In this document: positions 55,028-64,000 of the stretch, piece by piece
How positions within the stretch are numbered: the stretch's first letter is position 1
Layout: each line of letters begins with the position of its first letter
From: Bidens hawaiensis
Taxonomy: Eukaryota; Streptophyta; Magnoliopsida; Asterales; Asteraceae
NCBI GenBank assembly: GCA_021521415.1
Contig: JAIQDT010006472.1
Location: forward strand, 62,001 to 126,000
Reading direction: 5' to 3'
Length of the DNA stretch: 64,000 nt
Program-made: the position numbers and the translations under genes
The notes under the pieces: model-generated
Told to the model about the DNA's origin: nothing
Seen by the model: the letters and a program-made list of their open reading frames with translations, nothing else
Databases searched by the model: none

Positions 55028-56258
55028 CTGACCCGGGGGGGGGGGTGTGGCTCATAAACCCTCCAGGCCGGTCTTGAATGGCTAATTGTCTCGCTTTTAA
55101 TCATTTACAATGTCATCTAAAAAGTCTATTAAATTTTGACATATGAAAGCATTTTAGTGTTTTTTCAAAGACAATGTTGACTTGTTTTGCATCCTTCGTT
55201 TTTAGTTTAATCAGATGAATATAAATTAAATTTTTCTGAGGAAACATATAGAAAATGAATTATGCAATATAATACGTGGTTTGGATACCACATTCACATA
55301 TTTGGCCTATAAAAGTCAAATACAAATGCAAATATGTTCATGCACAAATCTTTTAGGATTTTAGCCCCTTATATCAAGCTCTCAAAAGAGATTTTTTTTT
55401 TAAATGGGAAAATTGTTAGACATAAAATGGTTTTTAGGAGATAGAAAGGTTGGTGATGGTTGTAGAAGATTCGCCAATTGAAATGGTAAATGTCAAATTA
55501 AATATAGGCCTTGTCATTCTTTGTCTGCTGAGGTGGACCAGACACTTGTGTTCCGTCTCTTGTATATTTTATTCGTGTTCCGCTAATTGGCGGATGCCAG
55601 TTTATAGTTGATCGGCGGTCACCTAGCTTACCCCTATATGTCAAAAGTGTTTTTGATAGACATCCGTCATTTGAAATGGCAGATGGACATCTGCCATTTC
55701 AAATGACAGATGTGAATAGTGCCTGGATTTTCCTCTGACCACATTTTTTGTATTTTATTATATTTGACAGACATCCGTCATTTCAAATGACGGATGTGAA
55801 TGACGGATGTGAATAGTGATTTTGTACTTGATTTGACAACTACCCTTTATTTTTTTATATATATTTTTAAGTTTATTTTACATTTTAAAAAAATACGCCT
55901 TTTTAAAATCTATGCCAAGAATAATTTTTAAAAACAATCAATCTTGTAATTCTAATAATTAGTATTATTAATAAATATTAATTAGTACACCTAGCTTACC
56001 CTTATTTTTGTATTGTTTTAATATGAAACAAATCATGTAATAACTAGTGTTTTACCTGGCGCATTGCGTCGGGGCAGGTTGTTAAAACCCGGACGGTGGT
56101 AAAGCCAAGCGTCTTGGTCCTAAGTCTTGAGTCAGTAAGTCGACGCGAATTCGGTCAGTTTTGATTGCGTGCGTTATTATACCAAAACTAAAACCAAATA
56201 TAAAACAAAAAAAATCAAAAAATTGATTGCGTGCGTTTTGATTGCATGGTTTGGAGGC
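55028..56258. other. intergenic sequence with palindromes
   Basis: It starts with an 11-base G run (55035-55045), holds the palindrome pair at 55660-55797, and has a GGCGCATTGCGTCGGGGC segment near 56058 like dispersed repeats in related genomes. No gene is supported. Confidence 0.5.
55660..55797. repeat. two palindromes built from the same ACATCCGTCATTT word
   Basis: 55660-55713 has 26-bp arms with one mismatch around a 2-base centre. 55771-55797 is a perfect 13-bp-arm palindrome ACATCCGTCATTT...AAATGACGGATGT. Each is followed by GAATAGTG (the second after a short repeat of the arm). Confidence 0.88.
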
Positions 56259-56259
56259 A

Positions 56260-56401
56260 TTTACATATATCCCTTTCCTAAACTTTGAAATTACATATTT
56301 CCCAAACCATATGCTTAAAGAGTATTGTACATTTTACATTAAAAACTTGTATTTTGAGAAAATATGTAATTTCAAAAGGTTAGAAAGGAGAAATATGTAA
56401 A
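56260..56401. mobile_element. foldback element, 142 bp
   Basis: Arms of about 41 bp (56260-56300 and 56361-56401) share TTTGAAATTACATATTT and TTTACATAT. The loop is about 60 bases. Small MITE-like foldback without recognised target duplication. Confidence 0.7.
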
Positions 56402-56748
56402 AATCCCTTAAAAAAACAGGTAGGACTTGTATTTGGACTAACATTATACAATGCGCTCGTTTATTAATGCAGAATATATAACATGCAACACTTGATTTGG
56501 GGCTCGGTCAAGATTGTGTATAGACTGTTGGATAAGCAATGTCTTCCTATGCAAGAAAATTCCAAGGCTGTTGTCCACGGTGAAAAGGAAACAAGAGCTT
56601 TTTTCGGAGTCAACTGTAAACATCGGCAATATTTCGGTATAGGATTTGCAAGAATGTCAAAATCTTCTATCCACTATGACACGAGACACTTGAAAATGGG
56701 TCCTTGATGTGGATGGCGGCTTTCTAGTCAACTCAATCCGTCACATGT

Positions 56749-57215
56749 ATGATTGATCAAGGAAATGACAATATGGAAGAGGTATCTTATGATTGGAACA
56801 ATTGGGTACCCATCAGCCTAAATACTTTCAATTGGCATGCGGTTTTGGATCAAATACTAACTAGGACTACCTTAAGAAGAAGAAATGCCCAAGTTCCAAA
56901 AAACCTTTGTCCTCTATGTGGTTCGCATATATGAAGAGACAACATAACACCTCTTCTTAACATGTGAATTAGCATAAGTGATATGGGCAATAATAAGTCA
57001 ATGGTGCCATATTTAACCAATTTTCGTTTTTTCGGCAAAAGGGTATTTTCAATTACCAAAAGAAATATCTCCTGAAGCAAGAAAAAGAAGATGCTAGGGT
57101 TGGTTTTAAGAGTCGCGTGTTGGTGCATATAGAAAGCCCGGAACAACAAGATCTTTAACAATATTGAAACAAAAATTCATTGGTGACATAAAGGTAAGGA
57201 TCCTTTGGGTGAAAA
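56749..57215 (+). mobile_element. L1-type LINE fragment (zf-RVT region)
   Basis: The frame reads WNNWVPISLNTFNWHAVLDQ, TTLRRRNAQVPKNLCPLCGS and later CWCI-KARNNKIFNNIE, the usual C-terminal zinc-finger block of plant L1 elements, with stops. Confidence 0.8.
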
Positions 57216-57634
57216 AGTAGACAGAAAGTTTCGTCAATAACTTGTAACAATCAGTGTAAATTTTGCTTTTCTTGATTCATTGCAACGCTATTTGTTGTCT
57301 TTGAGGTTTTAGCTTCGGCTTACCTCGTTTAACGTATATAATACAAAGTTGCCATTCAACTTAATATATACATTACAAATTCAGTCTTTCTCTCTTAATT
57401 TTCTTACATTAATAGAAGTTCATGTTACAAAATTACAAAGGGAAACCGTTTTTCTCGATGTAGATATTCATACAACAACCACAAAGACAATGTTATTACA
57501 CAAATTTACAAAATCATTCACTAGCCCTTCTCCCTCCACTTTATCATGATAATTAAATCTGAATTAATAAACATTAACTAGGCCAATACCCCTTACCCTT
57601 GTACTAATTACAGTACTTCATTTCTCATTTGTGA
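57216..57634. other. sequence downstream of the MYB gene
   Basis: A/T-rich, no gene seen. It should contain the MYB 3' untranslated region, but no clear poly(A) signal could be fixed. Confidence 0.5.
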
Positions 57635-58932
57635 TCATGGACGTACACGATTCGAATCCCACGAGTTCGACGAAGCTGAATTAGCATCGAACTCGTTAGA
57701 CCACCAACTCATCATGTCCTTAGCACCATCCATGTCCTTGAAAATGTCCAACTCGTTTGCCTGCACCTGATTTATTGATTCGGAATTAGCTCCTTTGTTG
57801 CTCAAGAACTGATCTATTTCAGCTTGAAATGCCAAATAGTACTGCTGGAAATCCATGCTTGAATGCTTTATATTCTCCGTTTCAGGTGCGCATGTTGATG
57901 ACCCAACGTTGATTCCGTTCATGGAACCGTCTAATTCGTTAACCAACATATTATTAGGTAGGGGATACACTTGTTGATGGTTGTTATTACATGGTCCATA
58001 AAGCTGAACCTTTTGAGCGGAATCAGGAAGAACATGATGCATCATTAAAGGGTTTGATGATTCATTCAAAAGCTGGAGACTTTGCATCATCTTTTCTTGA
58101 ATTGGATTCAATTTGCAAGGCCACATGGTCATATTAGGGTTTTCAAGACTTTGGAGTTGCATGTGAAGTTGTAGCCTTTCAATGGCAGAATTACTTAGGG
58201 TTTCCATTCCATTGCCACTTTTGGGATCTTGGGTTGAACCGGGGATCCTACCAGCATGAGACTGTTTTCGCCTTCCAAGTAACTTCTTCTTCAATCTTGT
58301 GTTCCAGTAGTTCTTGATGTCGTTATCTGTTCTTCCAGGCAGTTGCGCAGCAATTATAGACCACCTATATGATTTTGCAAGTGGTTCAATAATAGTCCAT
58401 ATAGATGCATACCATAACAAAAAGGGTTTTGCACATGAATGCATAGATCTAGGTGAAATTTGAGCATGTTATGACATGGGTCATATTCTTTGAACAAAAA
58501 AAACTTAGACAAGTGCAAAAGACAAGCAGACACGAGTTGAAACATGAAAGACAGTTACCTGCTACCAATACTAATATAGAGGCTGCAGATGATGTTGTCC
58601 TCTTCTTCAGAGAATCCTCCATGCTTGATATTAGGTCTTAGGTAATTCAACCACCGTAGTCTGCAACTTTTTCCGCACCTCTTTATGCCTTCAAAAAATA
58701 TCCAAAATCCTTAAGTTAGGCTGCAAGTTATACTTATACAGACAATTTGACCAATAACGGAAAAAAAGAAAAGAAAAGAAGAATGAATTTGCATACCGAT
58801 CTTTTGAGGAAGAGCTATCCAGTTGCCACCAGTACCATATTTTTCGATATAATCTTTGAGTTTAGCATCTTCTTCAGGAGACCACGGTCCCTTCTTGACG
58901 TTTGCTTTGTCACAACAAGGTGCTCTTCCCAT
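57635..58932 (-). CDS. R2R3-MYB transcription factor, subgroup 14 (MYB36/MYB68/RAX-like), 331 aa in 3 exons
   Basis: Exons on the minus strand are 58932-58797 (136 nt), 58688-58559 (130 nt) and 58364-57635 (730 nt), with introns of 108 and 194 nt and GT/AG borders. The 996-nt joined frame is intact. The 136/130-nt layout is the canonical R2R3-MYB structure. R2 Trp are W17, W38 and W58. R3 has F71, W90 and W109, with Phe in the usual first place. [20 protein letters not shown] and [10 protein letters not shown] point to subgroup 14. In Arabidopsis this group includes MYB36 (Casparian strip formation) and the RAX genes (axillary meristems). The C-terminus is Asn/Gln/Ser-rich with [18 protein letters not shown] near the end. 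Which orthologue it is needs a tree. The protein should act in the nucleus. Confidence 0.95.
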
Positions 58933-59015
58933 CTTTGTTCAACTTCTTTGCCTTTGTTTGCAAGTCTCCTCTCTCTTTGTTTGAGTTTGTGGAAGATGTA
59001 TCAGAGAAGACCAAG

Positions 59016-59023
59016 AATTTATA
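59016..59023 (-). promoter_or_regulatory. TATA box of the MYB gene
   Basis: The minus strand reads CACTATAAATTC, 84 bases before the ATG. Confidence 0.7.
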
Positions 59024-59032
59024 GTGGGTAAG

Positions 59033-60941
59033 AGGATTAGGGTTGGTTGTGAAGTTTATTCAAAGAAAAGAAATTGATACGCTTCTAGGGTTTTGGTGAC
59101 TTTTTTGACAACTTGACGCATAGAAACAATAGAATAGTTATATGCTTAATTATGTCAAATTATTCTTAATTTTTTATTCTAGATAAGAGTTTTATCCACT
59201 TATAGCCTCAAAATACATACACCATTTAAGTTTTGTAAGTGTTCAGGTGTTGGTATTATGTATTCACTATTATATTTATATACAGTGTAATAATAACAGA
59301 GAATATAGCAATTAGCAGCAACTAGTAAATTGAATTTTAGTAATACAAGCTATGATTATTGGCTTATAGTGATGTGCAATGACCTTTATAACTTCAATTT
59401 TTCTTGTTAATTAAATGTTATCGTAATGGATAATTAACTCTATTTGTCACCGAAGGTATTGTCAAGATTGAGATATCATTAAGTTACATAGATCTTGACT
59501 CGGACATCATATGCCATGTAATCGCAAGTGCATGAAGCTAGTTTTCTGTAAGAATGCCATTCTCTTTGATGACAAAAATTGTGGAATAATGGGTAATAGC
59601 TTGGATTACTGAAACTAATTTTTCATAAACAAAATTAAAAAAAAATCAATTACAGAACTGAAATATGGTTAATGAACTGTAATTTCAAACTTTGTTAACA
59701 AATAATAAAGATGCAACAAGACAAACAACTACACAAATATCTCTTGGGTATCTTTAAGTGTTAATATTTTAAAGTAGACTCTGAGAAATTAACTTTATTT
59801 TAATGTTTAAAGGTGTAATGGTGCAAGTAAATTCAAGAAAGAAGCCTCCATACTCTTTGTTTGTCGCCAACCTCTCGTTCATTGTTCCATTATTATAGCT
59901 ACAGACGGAACAACTATATATGTACGTGTCAAATCATAAAACAAAACATTTGTCTAAAAGTTTGGGTCATCTCTTAATATCAATAGGAAAATGATTAGTG
60001 CTTTCTTCTATCAAGATATTGATAATAGTTACCTTACTTTTTTATAAGGGTGTGTATTATGGAAGCGGAATTCTGCCACCTCAGCACACACCAGGATTAA
60101 ACACCGCAACATAGGCAGCATCAAAGGTGCTTGAAGGTGGCACTGTGATTAGAGCAGCGGGCATGAGTACTAGTTTCTTTGTTTATTCATTATTATTTTT
60201 TACTTTTAATTTAATATACTAGCCAGTTATTTATCTTTACCTGATTTCACAACCACATTTCACTCCATCATAATACACCCAACTTTGTGTAAAATGTAAA
60301 AGTCACTTTTATCACCTTGGTGCTTACTTTTGCGATTTACCCCCTTCACATAGCCTAAGAGGAAAGCTAATTTAGTAATAGAACAAACTAACAAAGGATA
60401 TGATGATGAGCAAGCATACAAACCCAAGACCAATGAGTTTGAACCACGCATATGTTAGCCTATCTTGTAAGTTTGGGTAAATGTGACATGACTTCGAGTC
60501 TAGCGGTTGTTTGAGTCAGTCTTTCCTCTAGTATAATTCAAATACGAATTTCTCTTTTTGTTAGTGAAATTTCGGTGGCAATTATCCTTCAACATACACC
60601 AAAACTATAATACACTTTTCGGAAGAGAAAAGTTGCGGAAGAAGGGAAACAATGACATTTTTTCCAACAAGTATTTAAAATCTCTCAACTCTGGCCAAAG
60701 TGACAAGGGATTGATAACTCGAATATTAGCTTGTCACTTTTTATTTTTATTTTTATTTTTGTTATAATTAAGTTTAGATTATTAGTTACATAGACTAAAT
60801 TTAATATTGTGGTTAAAACCTTTGTTTCATTAAGTGTGTACGGAGTTTAATAATCAGGTTACTTGAATTTGAAAGTCTCTTTTCTAACACATGCAATAAA
60901 TTTTTATGACAAACATCCACTCATGTTGGTTTATCATGTAG
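59033..60941. other. MYB upstream intergenic region
   Basis: A/T-rich, no gene or named element seen. It may hold MYB regulatory sites that I cannot identify by eye. Confidence 0.5.
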
Positions 60942-60960
60942 TATGTCAGCAACTAGATAA

Positions 60961-61070
60961 CCCATGCTTGATGGCTAATTGGCAAATACAAAGCTTTTAA
61001 AAACACCAAAGGATTGGAAGGTCTTAAGTTCAAGTTTCTTGGATGACAGAAATTTGTCGTTAAAAAAAGT
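60961..61070 (+). mobile_element. tRNA-like SINE, 110 bp, with 19-bp target duplications
   Basis: A-box-like TGGCTAATTGG (60972-60982) and B-box-like AAGTTCAAGTTTC (61026-61038) suit an internal Pol III promoter. The body ends in a short A-run. Flanks TATGTCAGCAACTAGATAA (60942-60960) and TATGTTAGTAACTAGATAA (61071-61089) match at 17 of 19, both mismatches being C/T. Confidence 0.8.
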
Positions 61071-61089
61071 TATGTTAGTAACTAGATAA

Positions 61090-62546
61090 AGAATCAGACC
61101 GTTTACCTGATATGTAGGTTAGATGATAAACTCTAGTCTGATTAAAGAATGCGAGTACCATAGTTTACAATTAAGTTATTGGTATGTAGTGTATTAGAAT
61201 ATATATTATGTAACTAAAAATCATAATTAGCTACTTAGCTGTCCACTTAAAGGAGGAAAGGCAAAAGCTTAAAACATTAATTTATTTTAATCGAAAGCAT
61301 TTCAAACTTCTTGTGTTTGGCTGCTTTCTCTTTTTTAATTATTCTTTGCATTTTTCAAACCTTAAACCATATTTAAATTACTCGTAAATAAGTATCTTAA
61401 TAAAACTTTAATTGCGTCTAGTAAATAAATAAATAACCCACGGTTATTATTGAATGAATGAACTAAATACACGAATAACTCATATATACAGGAAATAAAC
61501 TAGAAATCTTTAAAGCTAATTTGGATAGCGAGTTTAACATAACTAAATCCTAATCCTCTAATACTCTCCTGTAATTGAAACGGGAAGATATCAAGTGCTC
61601 AAACTAAAAACAATATAACATAAGATATTAAATAAAAATAACAACTGCTTCGATCTTGGACCACAAATTGGTGTAGCAGATTTTGCTTGACTTTACCATA
61701 ATTCCACATCTTCGTTGTCTATCTCGTAGTATTTGAAATTAGTATTCGCCTACCATCCACATCTTCATTGTCGGTAATCATGTAGGATTTGAAAGTCATG
61801 GTGGTGTGAGGTGAAAAACTCGACTGAAAAATACAATTAGAACTACATTTCTGTGATTTTGAAACTTGGACTTCAGTGCGGATCAGGAACAGAAACATGA
61901 ATGGAAACTTGAAACAAACAAAATAAAGCTCGTTTTCACGCAACTCTAACCTAACTGAATAATGAAACAAGACAGCACAACTCCTTTTTACCTCTACTAT
62001 CGCAAGGGAAGTGAAAGAACGGATTTTGAACACCACACACACACGATTCCTATGGCCAGCTAGACCACAAACAAATGCAACAACACAAAGTAAATGACCT
62101 AAGCACATAACCTTAACCAAATGACGCAAAATCAATCAAGGAAAGTCACACTTGGAATCAATATGCAATAATATTATAAAAACAGAAGTCAACCACTCCA
62201 AAGATTAGAAATAAACAAATCTTATCAATAGCAACACATCATATGAGCAATTAAAACCAAAATGTAGTTAAATAAGTCAATGATCATCTACAACCAATGT
62301 AGTTACAGAAGTTTAGCTACTTATAATGCCTAGAAAAGTATAAAACACAGTAGAATTAATAGACATGATGAATACAAATTCTGGAATCGAATAGAAAACA
62401 CAAGGAATCATAAAACGAATTAGAACAAACTGAAATTTGCTCCTGAATCTTCAATCCAATGCTCCAATCGCTCCAAACTTGCTCCAGATAGATAAATCCT
62501 CCCGTACACAGTCATCTTGGGTCGAATGGCGCAAGAAACACCCGTT
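61090..62546. other. A/T-rich sequence, unassigned
   Basis: No gene is convincing. A 138-codon minus-strand frame at 61719-62135 has no recognisable feature. Confidence 0.45.
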
Positions 62547-62832
62547 CAGGGGCGGTCCTTTCTTGGGGCCAAACCGGGCCGCGGCCCCACCATCTTTTTC
62601 GTTTAGTAATGTATTTTTACCGAAAAAATCTCAAAAATATATTTATTAAGTTCGGCCTAGCCATGTTATTTGAGTCCGGCCCATCCATATTATTTGAGTC
62701 TGACCATCCATATTATTTGAGTCCGGGCCAACCATGAAAGGTTAAAAATCAAAGCCCAGTTACAAAAAATAAAGCCCAAATATGAATGCTCCATATACTT
62801 CTACTCGGTATCGGCCTCGTAAGAAGGATAAT
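62547..62832 (+). mobile_element. possible hAT-type fragment truncated by an LTR
   Basis: It begins CAGGGGCGGTCC, a common hAT-like terminus, and is cut by the LTR at 62833. Three units of about 25 bp related to CCATATTATTTGAGTC lie at 62661-62735. No right terminus is visible. Confidence 0.35.
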
Positions 62833-63230
62833 TGTAGGTCCCTAGCGGGTAGATCTAACAACGTCTTTGGATCAACCTAACTTAGTGCTAGCGGAAATCA
62901 CACTAAGCAACCAAGAGGCCTCGGATCTAGAGATTATGTTCGGGTAAGGAAGTTAGTGAGAGAGAAAGAGAGAAAGAGAGACGAGAGAAGGAAAGAAAGT
63001 GTGTAATTAGTTTTTGGCAAAAAGGTTTTCTATTGATCAACCATGAATTGCTTTACTTCTCATGACATGCTTCCTATTTATAGGGAAGCATGCATGAGAA
63101 GTAGATTACATCAAATGCCCAATGGGCTTTACAACATTATTTCTCTTGGGCCTATTACATTCAATACTAACAACTAAAGTCCAAAACATATAATTACAAT
63201 ACAAAAGACTATAACAAAATGGGACTAACA
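62833..63230 (-). repeat. 3' LTR of a second copia-like element (398 bp)
   Basis: The minus strand starts TGTTAGTCCC at 63230 and ends GGGACCTACA at 62833. The polypurine tract GACGGGAGAT precedes it at 63231-63240. A CCTATAAATAGG core is near 63070. Confidence 0.8.
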
Positions 63231-63241
63231 ATCTCCCGTCT

Positions 63242-64000
63242 TTAGTATTGGAACCCGTCGGTGTCATAATCCAGCCAGCCATCCTCGGGTAGTGGAAGTT
63301 CAACAACTCTTCTAACAAATTTGTTGAAGGCTTCCACTATCCGGTCTTTGTTCTGACGACCGATGTCCTCGACGGGTCCCAGGGGTGAATTGTAGAGCTT
63401 CTTGATATCTTCTATATGCAACCCCATTAGCTCATGCTCGTCAAATATGCGAATCTCAGGCAGATCTTTGCAGCGTATGACGGCCTCCCTTGTTGTGTTG
63501 TCAAATTCCCAACCTGTGAAGTCTCGGAGGATGTTGGGAATAAAGGGCTCTCCATGGTAGATGATATGACAATTCTTTGGTGCCCTGTATCTCCACATGG
63601 TTCGTGGCTCTCCGGTGGCTGGGTCTATTTCTCTTGGGTTCTTGTACTTCCGACCCTTATTTGGCTCAAACTCCTTGTAATCTACCTTCGACTGTCGATG
63701 AAGATAATCTGGGATCCAACTATCCAGAGTGCTCCCAACCGCACCATGACCTAGAGCTTTTCTAAGATAATTGAGGTCAAGCTCTGGTAGTGACTTCAGC
63801 TCAAGATGGTTGAGATAAATCAGATCACCACTATATCGCCTAATCGCCCAACATGTGTTCTCCTTATTATACTTTGCATATACAATCAGCGAATTATCGT
63901 GGTAAGGATAGATGAGATCGCGGGCGCATGCACGACTTGACACTATATGATTCTTTCTCTTTCTCTTTAGTGGTTCCTGTGTCAAGTCATCAGTTGGAGT
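63242..64000 (-). CDS. third ORF of a copia-like element, 5' end off window
   Basis: The frame is open from the right edge to a TAA at 63242-63244 (252 codons visible). Its blocks WAIRRYSGDLIYL, IDPATGEPRTMWRYRAP, NNTTREA-like TGWEFDNTTREAVI and FDEHELMGLHIEDIKKLYN run in the same order as WWVKRKSG, DLKTGKTMVNVMWPA and FRFVDPRDLLKLGEKDIKTL of the 10280-12835 pseudogene. I therefore assign it to the same family, diverged. The stop directly abuts the polypurine tract, as in the other element. Unlike that copy it is undisrupted here. Function unknown. Confidence 0.68.
   Translation of the reverse strand, partial: TPTDDLTQEPLKRKRKNHIVSSRACARDLIYPYHDNSLIVYAKYNKENTCWAIRRYSGDLIYLNHLELKSLPELDLNYLRKALGHGAVGSTLDSWIPDYLHRQSKVDYKEFEPNKGRKYKNPREIDPATGEPRTMWRYRAPKNCHIIYHGEPFIPNILRDFTGWEFDNTTREAVIRCKDLPEIRIFDEHELMGLHIEDIKKLYNSPLGPVEDIGRQNKDRIVEAFNKFVRRVVELPLPEDGWLDYDTDGFQY

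Noticed and set aside
55035..55045. Eleven-base G run as a G-quadruplex
   Set aside because: A single run without further G tracts nearby; it may also be an assembly-sensitive homopolymer.
56483..56707. 74-codon plus-strand ORF starting MQHLIWGSV
   Set aside because: Adjacent to the LINE fragment but without a LINE motif that I could recognise, so not called.
58354..58545. 63-codon minus-strand ORF between MYB exons
   Set aside because: It covers the second MYB intron and splice sites explain the gene without it.
61719..62135. 138-codon minus-strand ORF
   Set aside because: No recognisable domain, no homologue in the window, odd composition in an A/T-rich region. Treated as chance.

Overview
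The window is plant nuclear DNA, dominated by transposable elements, with one clear host gene. I infer a eudicot, most likely Asteraceae: the copia-type elements carry an extra 3' ORF family that I recall as common in daisy-family genomes. That is recall, not a search. Evidence for a plant is direct: plant-lineage LTR retrotransposons, LINE, hAT, MULE-like and SINE elements, and a canonical three-exon R2R3-MYB gene. No tRNA, rRNA or CRISPR array was seen.

Left part (1-13.8 kb) is a nest. A Ty3/gypsy chromovirus-type element on the minus strand (called G1 here) has an uninterrupted gag-pol reading frame running off the left edge, a hairpin-rich leader, a tRNA-iMet-type primer site and a 1.83 kb LTR. 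It sits inside the reverse transcriptase of a plus-strand copia element, whose remainder (RT/RNase H, a long 3' region, a decayed third ORF, PPT and 3' LTR) fills 6.7-13.2 kb. The copia element in turn abuts a gypsy LTR fragment ending at 13,773.

Middle left (13.8-22.0 kb) is host-like DNA. It holds two paralogous small genes for cationic two-repeat membrane-type proteins (99 and 110 aa) with shared promoters and flanks, LINE remains including a long open endonuclease-like C-terminal module, and a 1.28 kb element with long terminal inverted repeats.

Centre (22.0-51.9 kb) is one 29.9 kb Tat-lineage gypsy locus, resolved by exact 5-bp target duplications. Element A (22,007-51,871, plus strand, duplication ATTAT) contains an Athila-type LTR with a stub of primer site (25,781-26,988). 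A also contains element C (27,718-46,301, minus strand, duplication ATATC), which itself contains element D (31,451-41,694, minus strand, duplication ATTCT). A and D each carry an antisense ORF of the putative gypsy-type transposon family between integrase and 3' LTR; C has lost most of its copy. LTR divergence judged by eye falls in nesting order A > C >= D.

Right part (51.9-64 kb) starts with a third copy of the flank of the small-gene unit. Two hAT-like nonautonomous elements, two LINE fragments and palindromic repeats follow, then the subgroup-14 R2R3-MYB gene (57,635-58,932, minus). Further right lie a tRNA-like SINE with 19-bp target duplications and the 3' end of another minus-strand copia-like element, whose third ORF is still open at the right edge.
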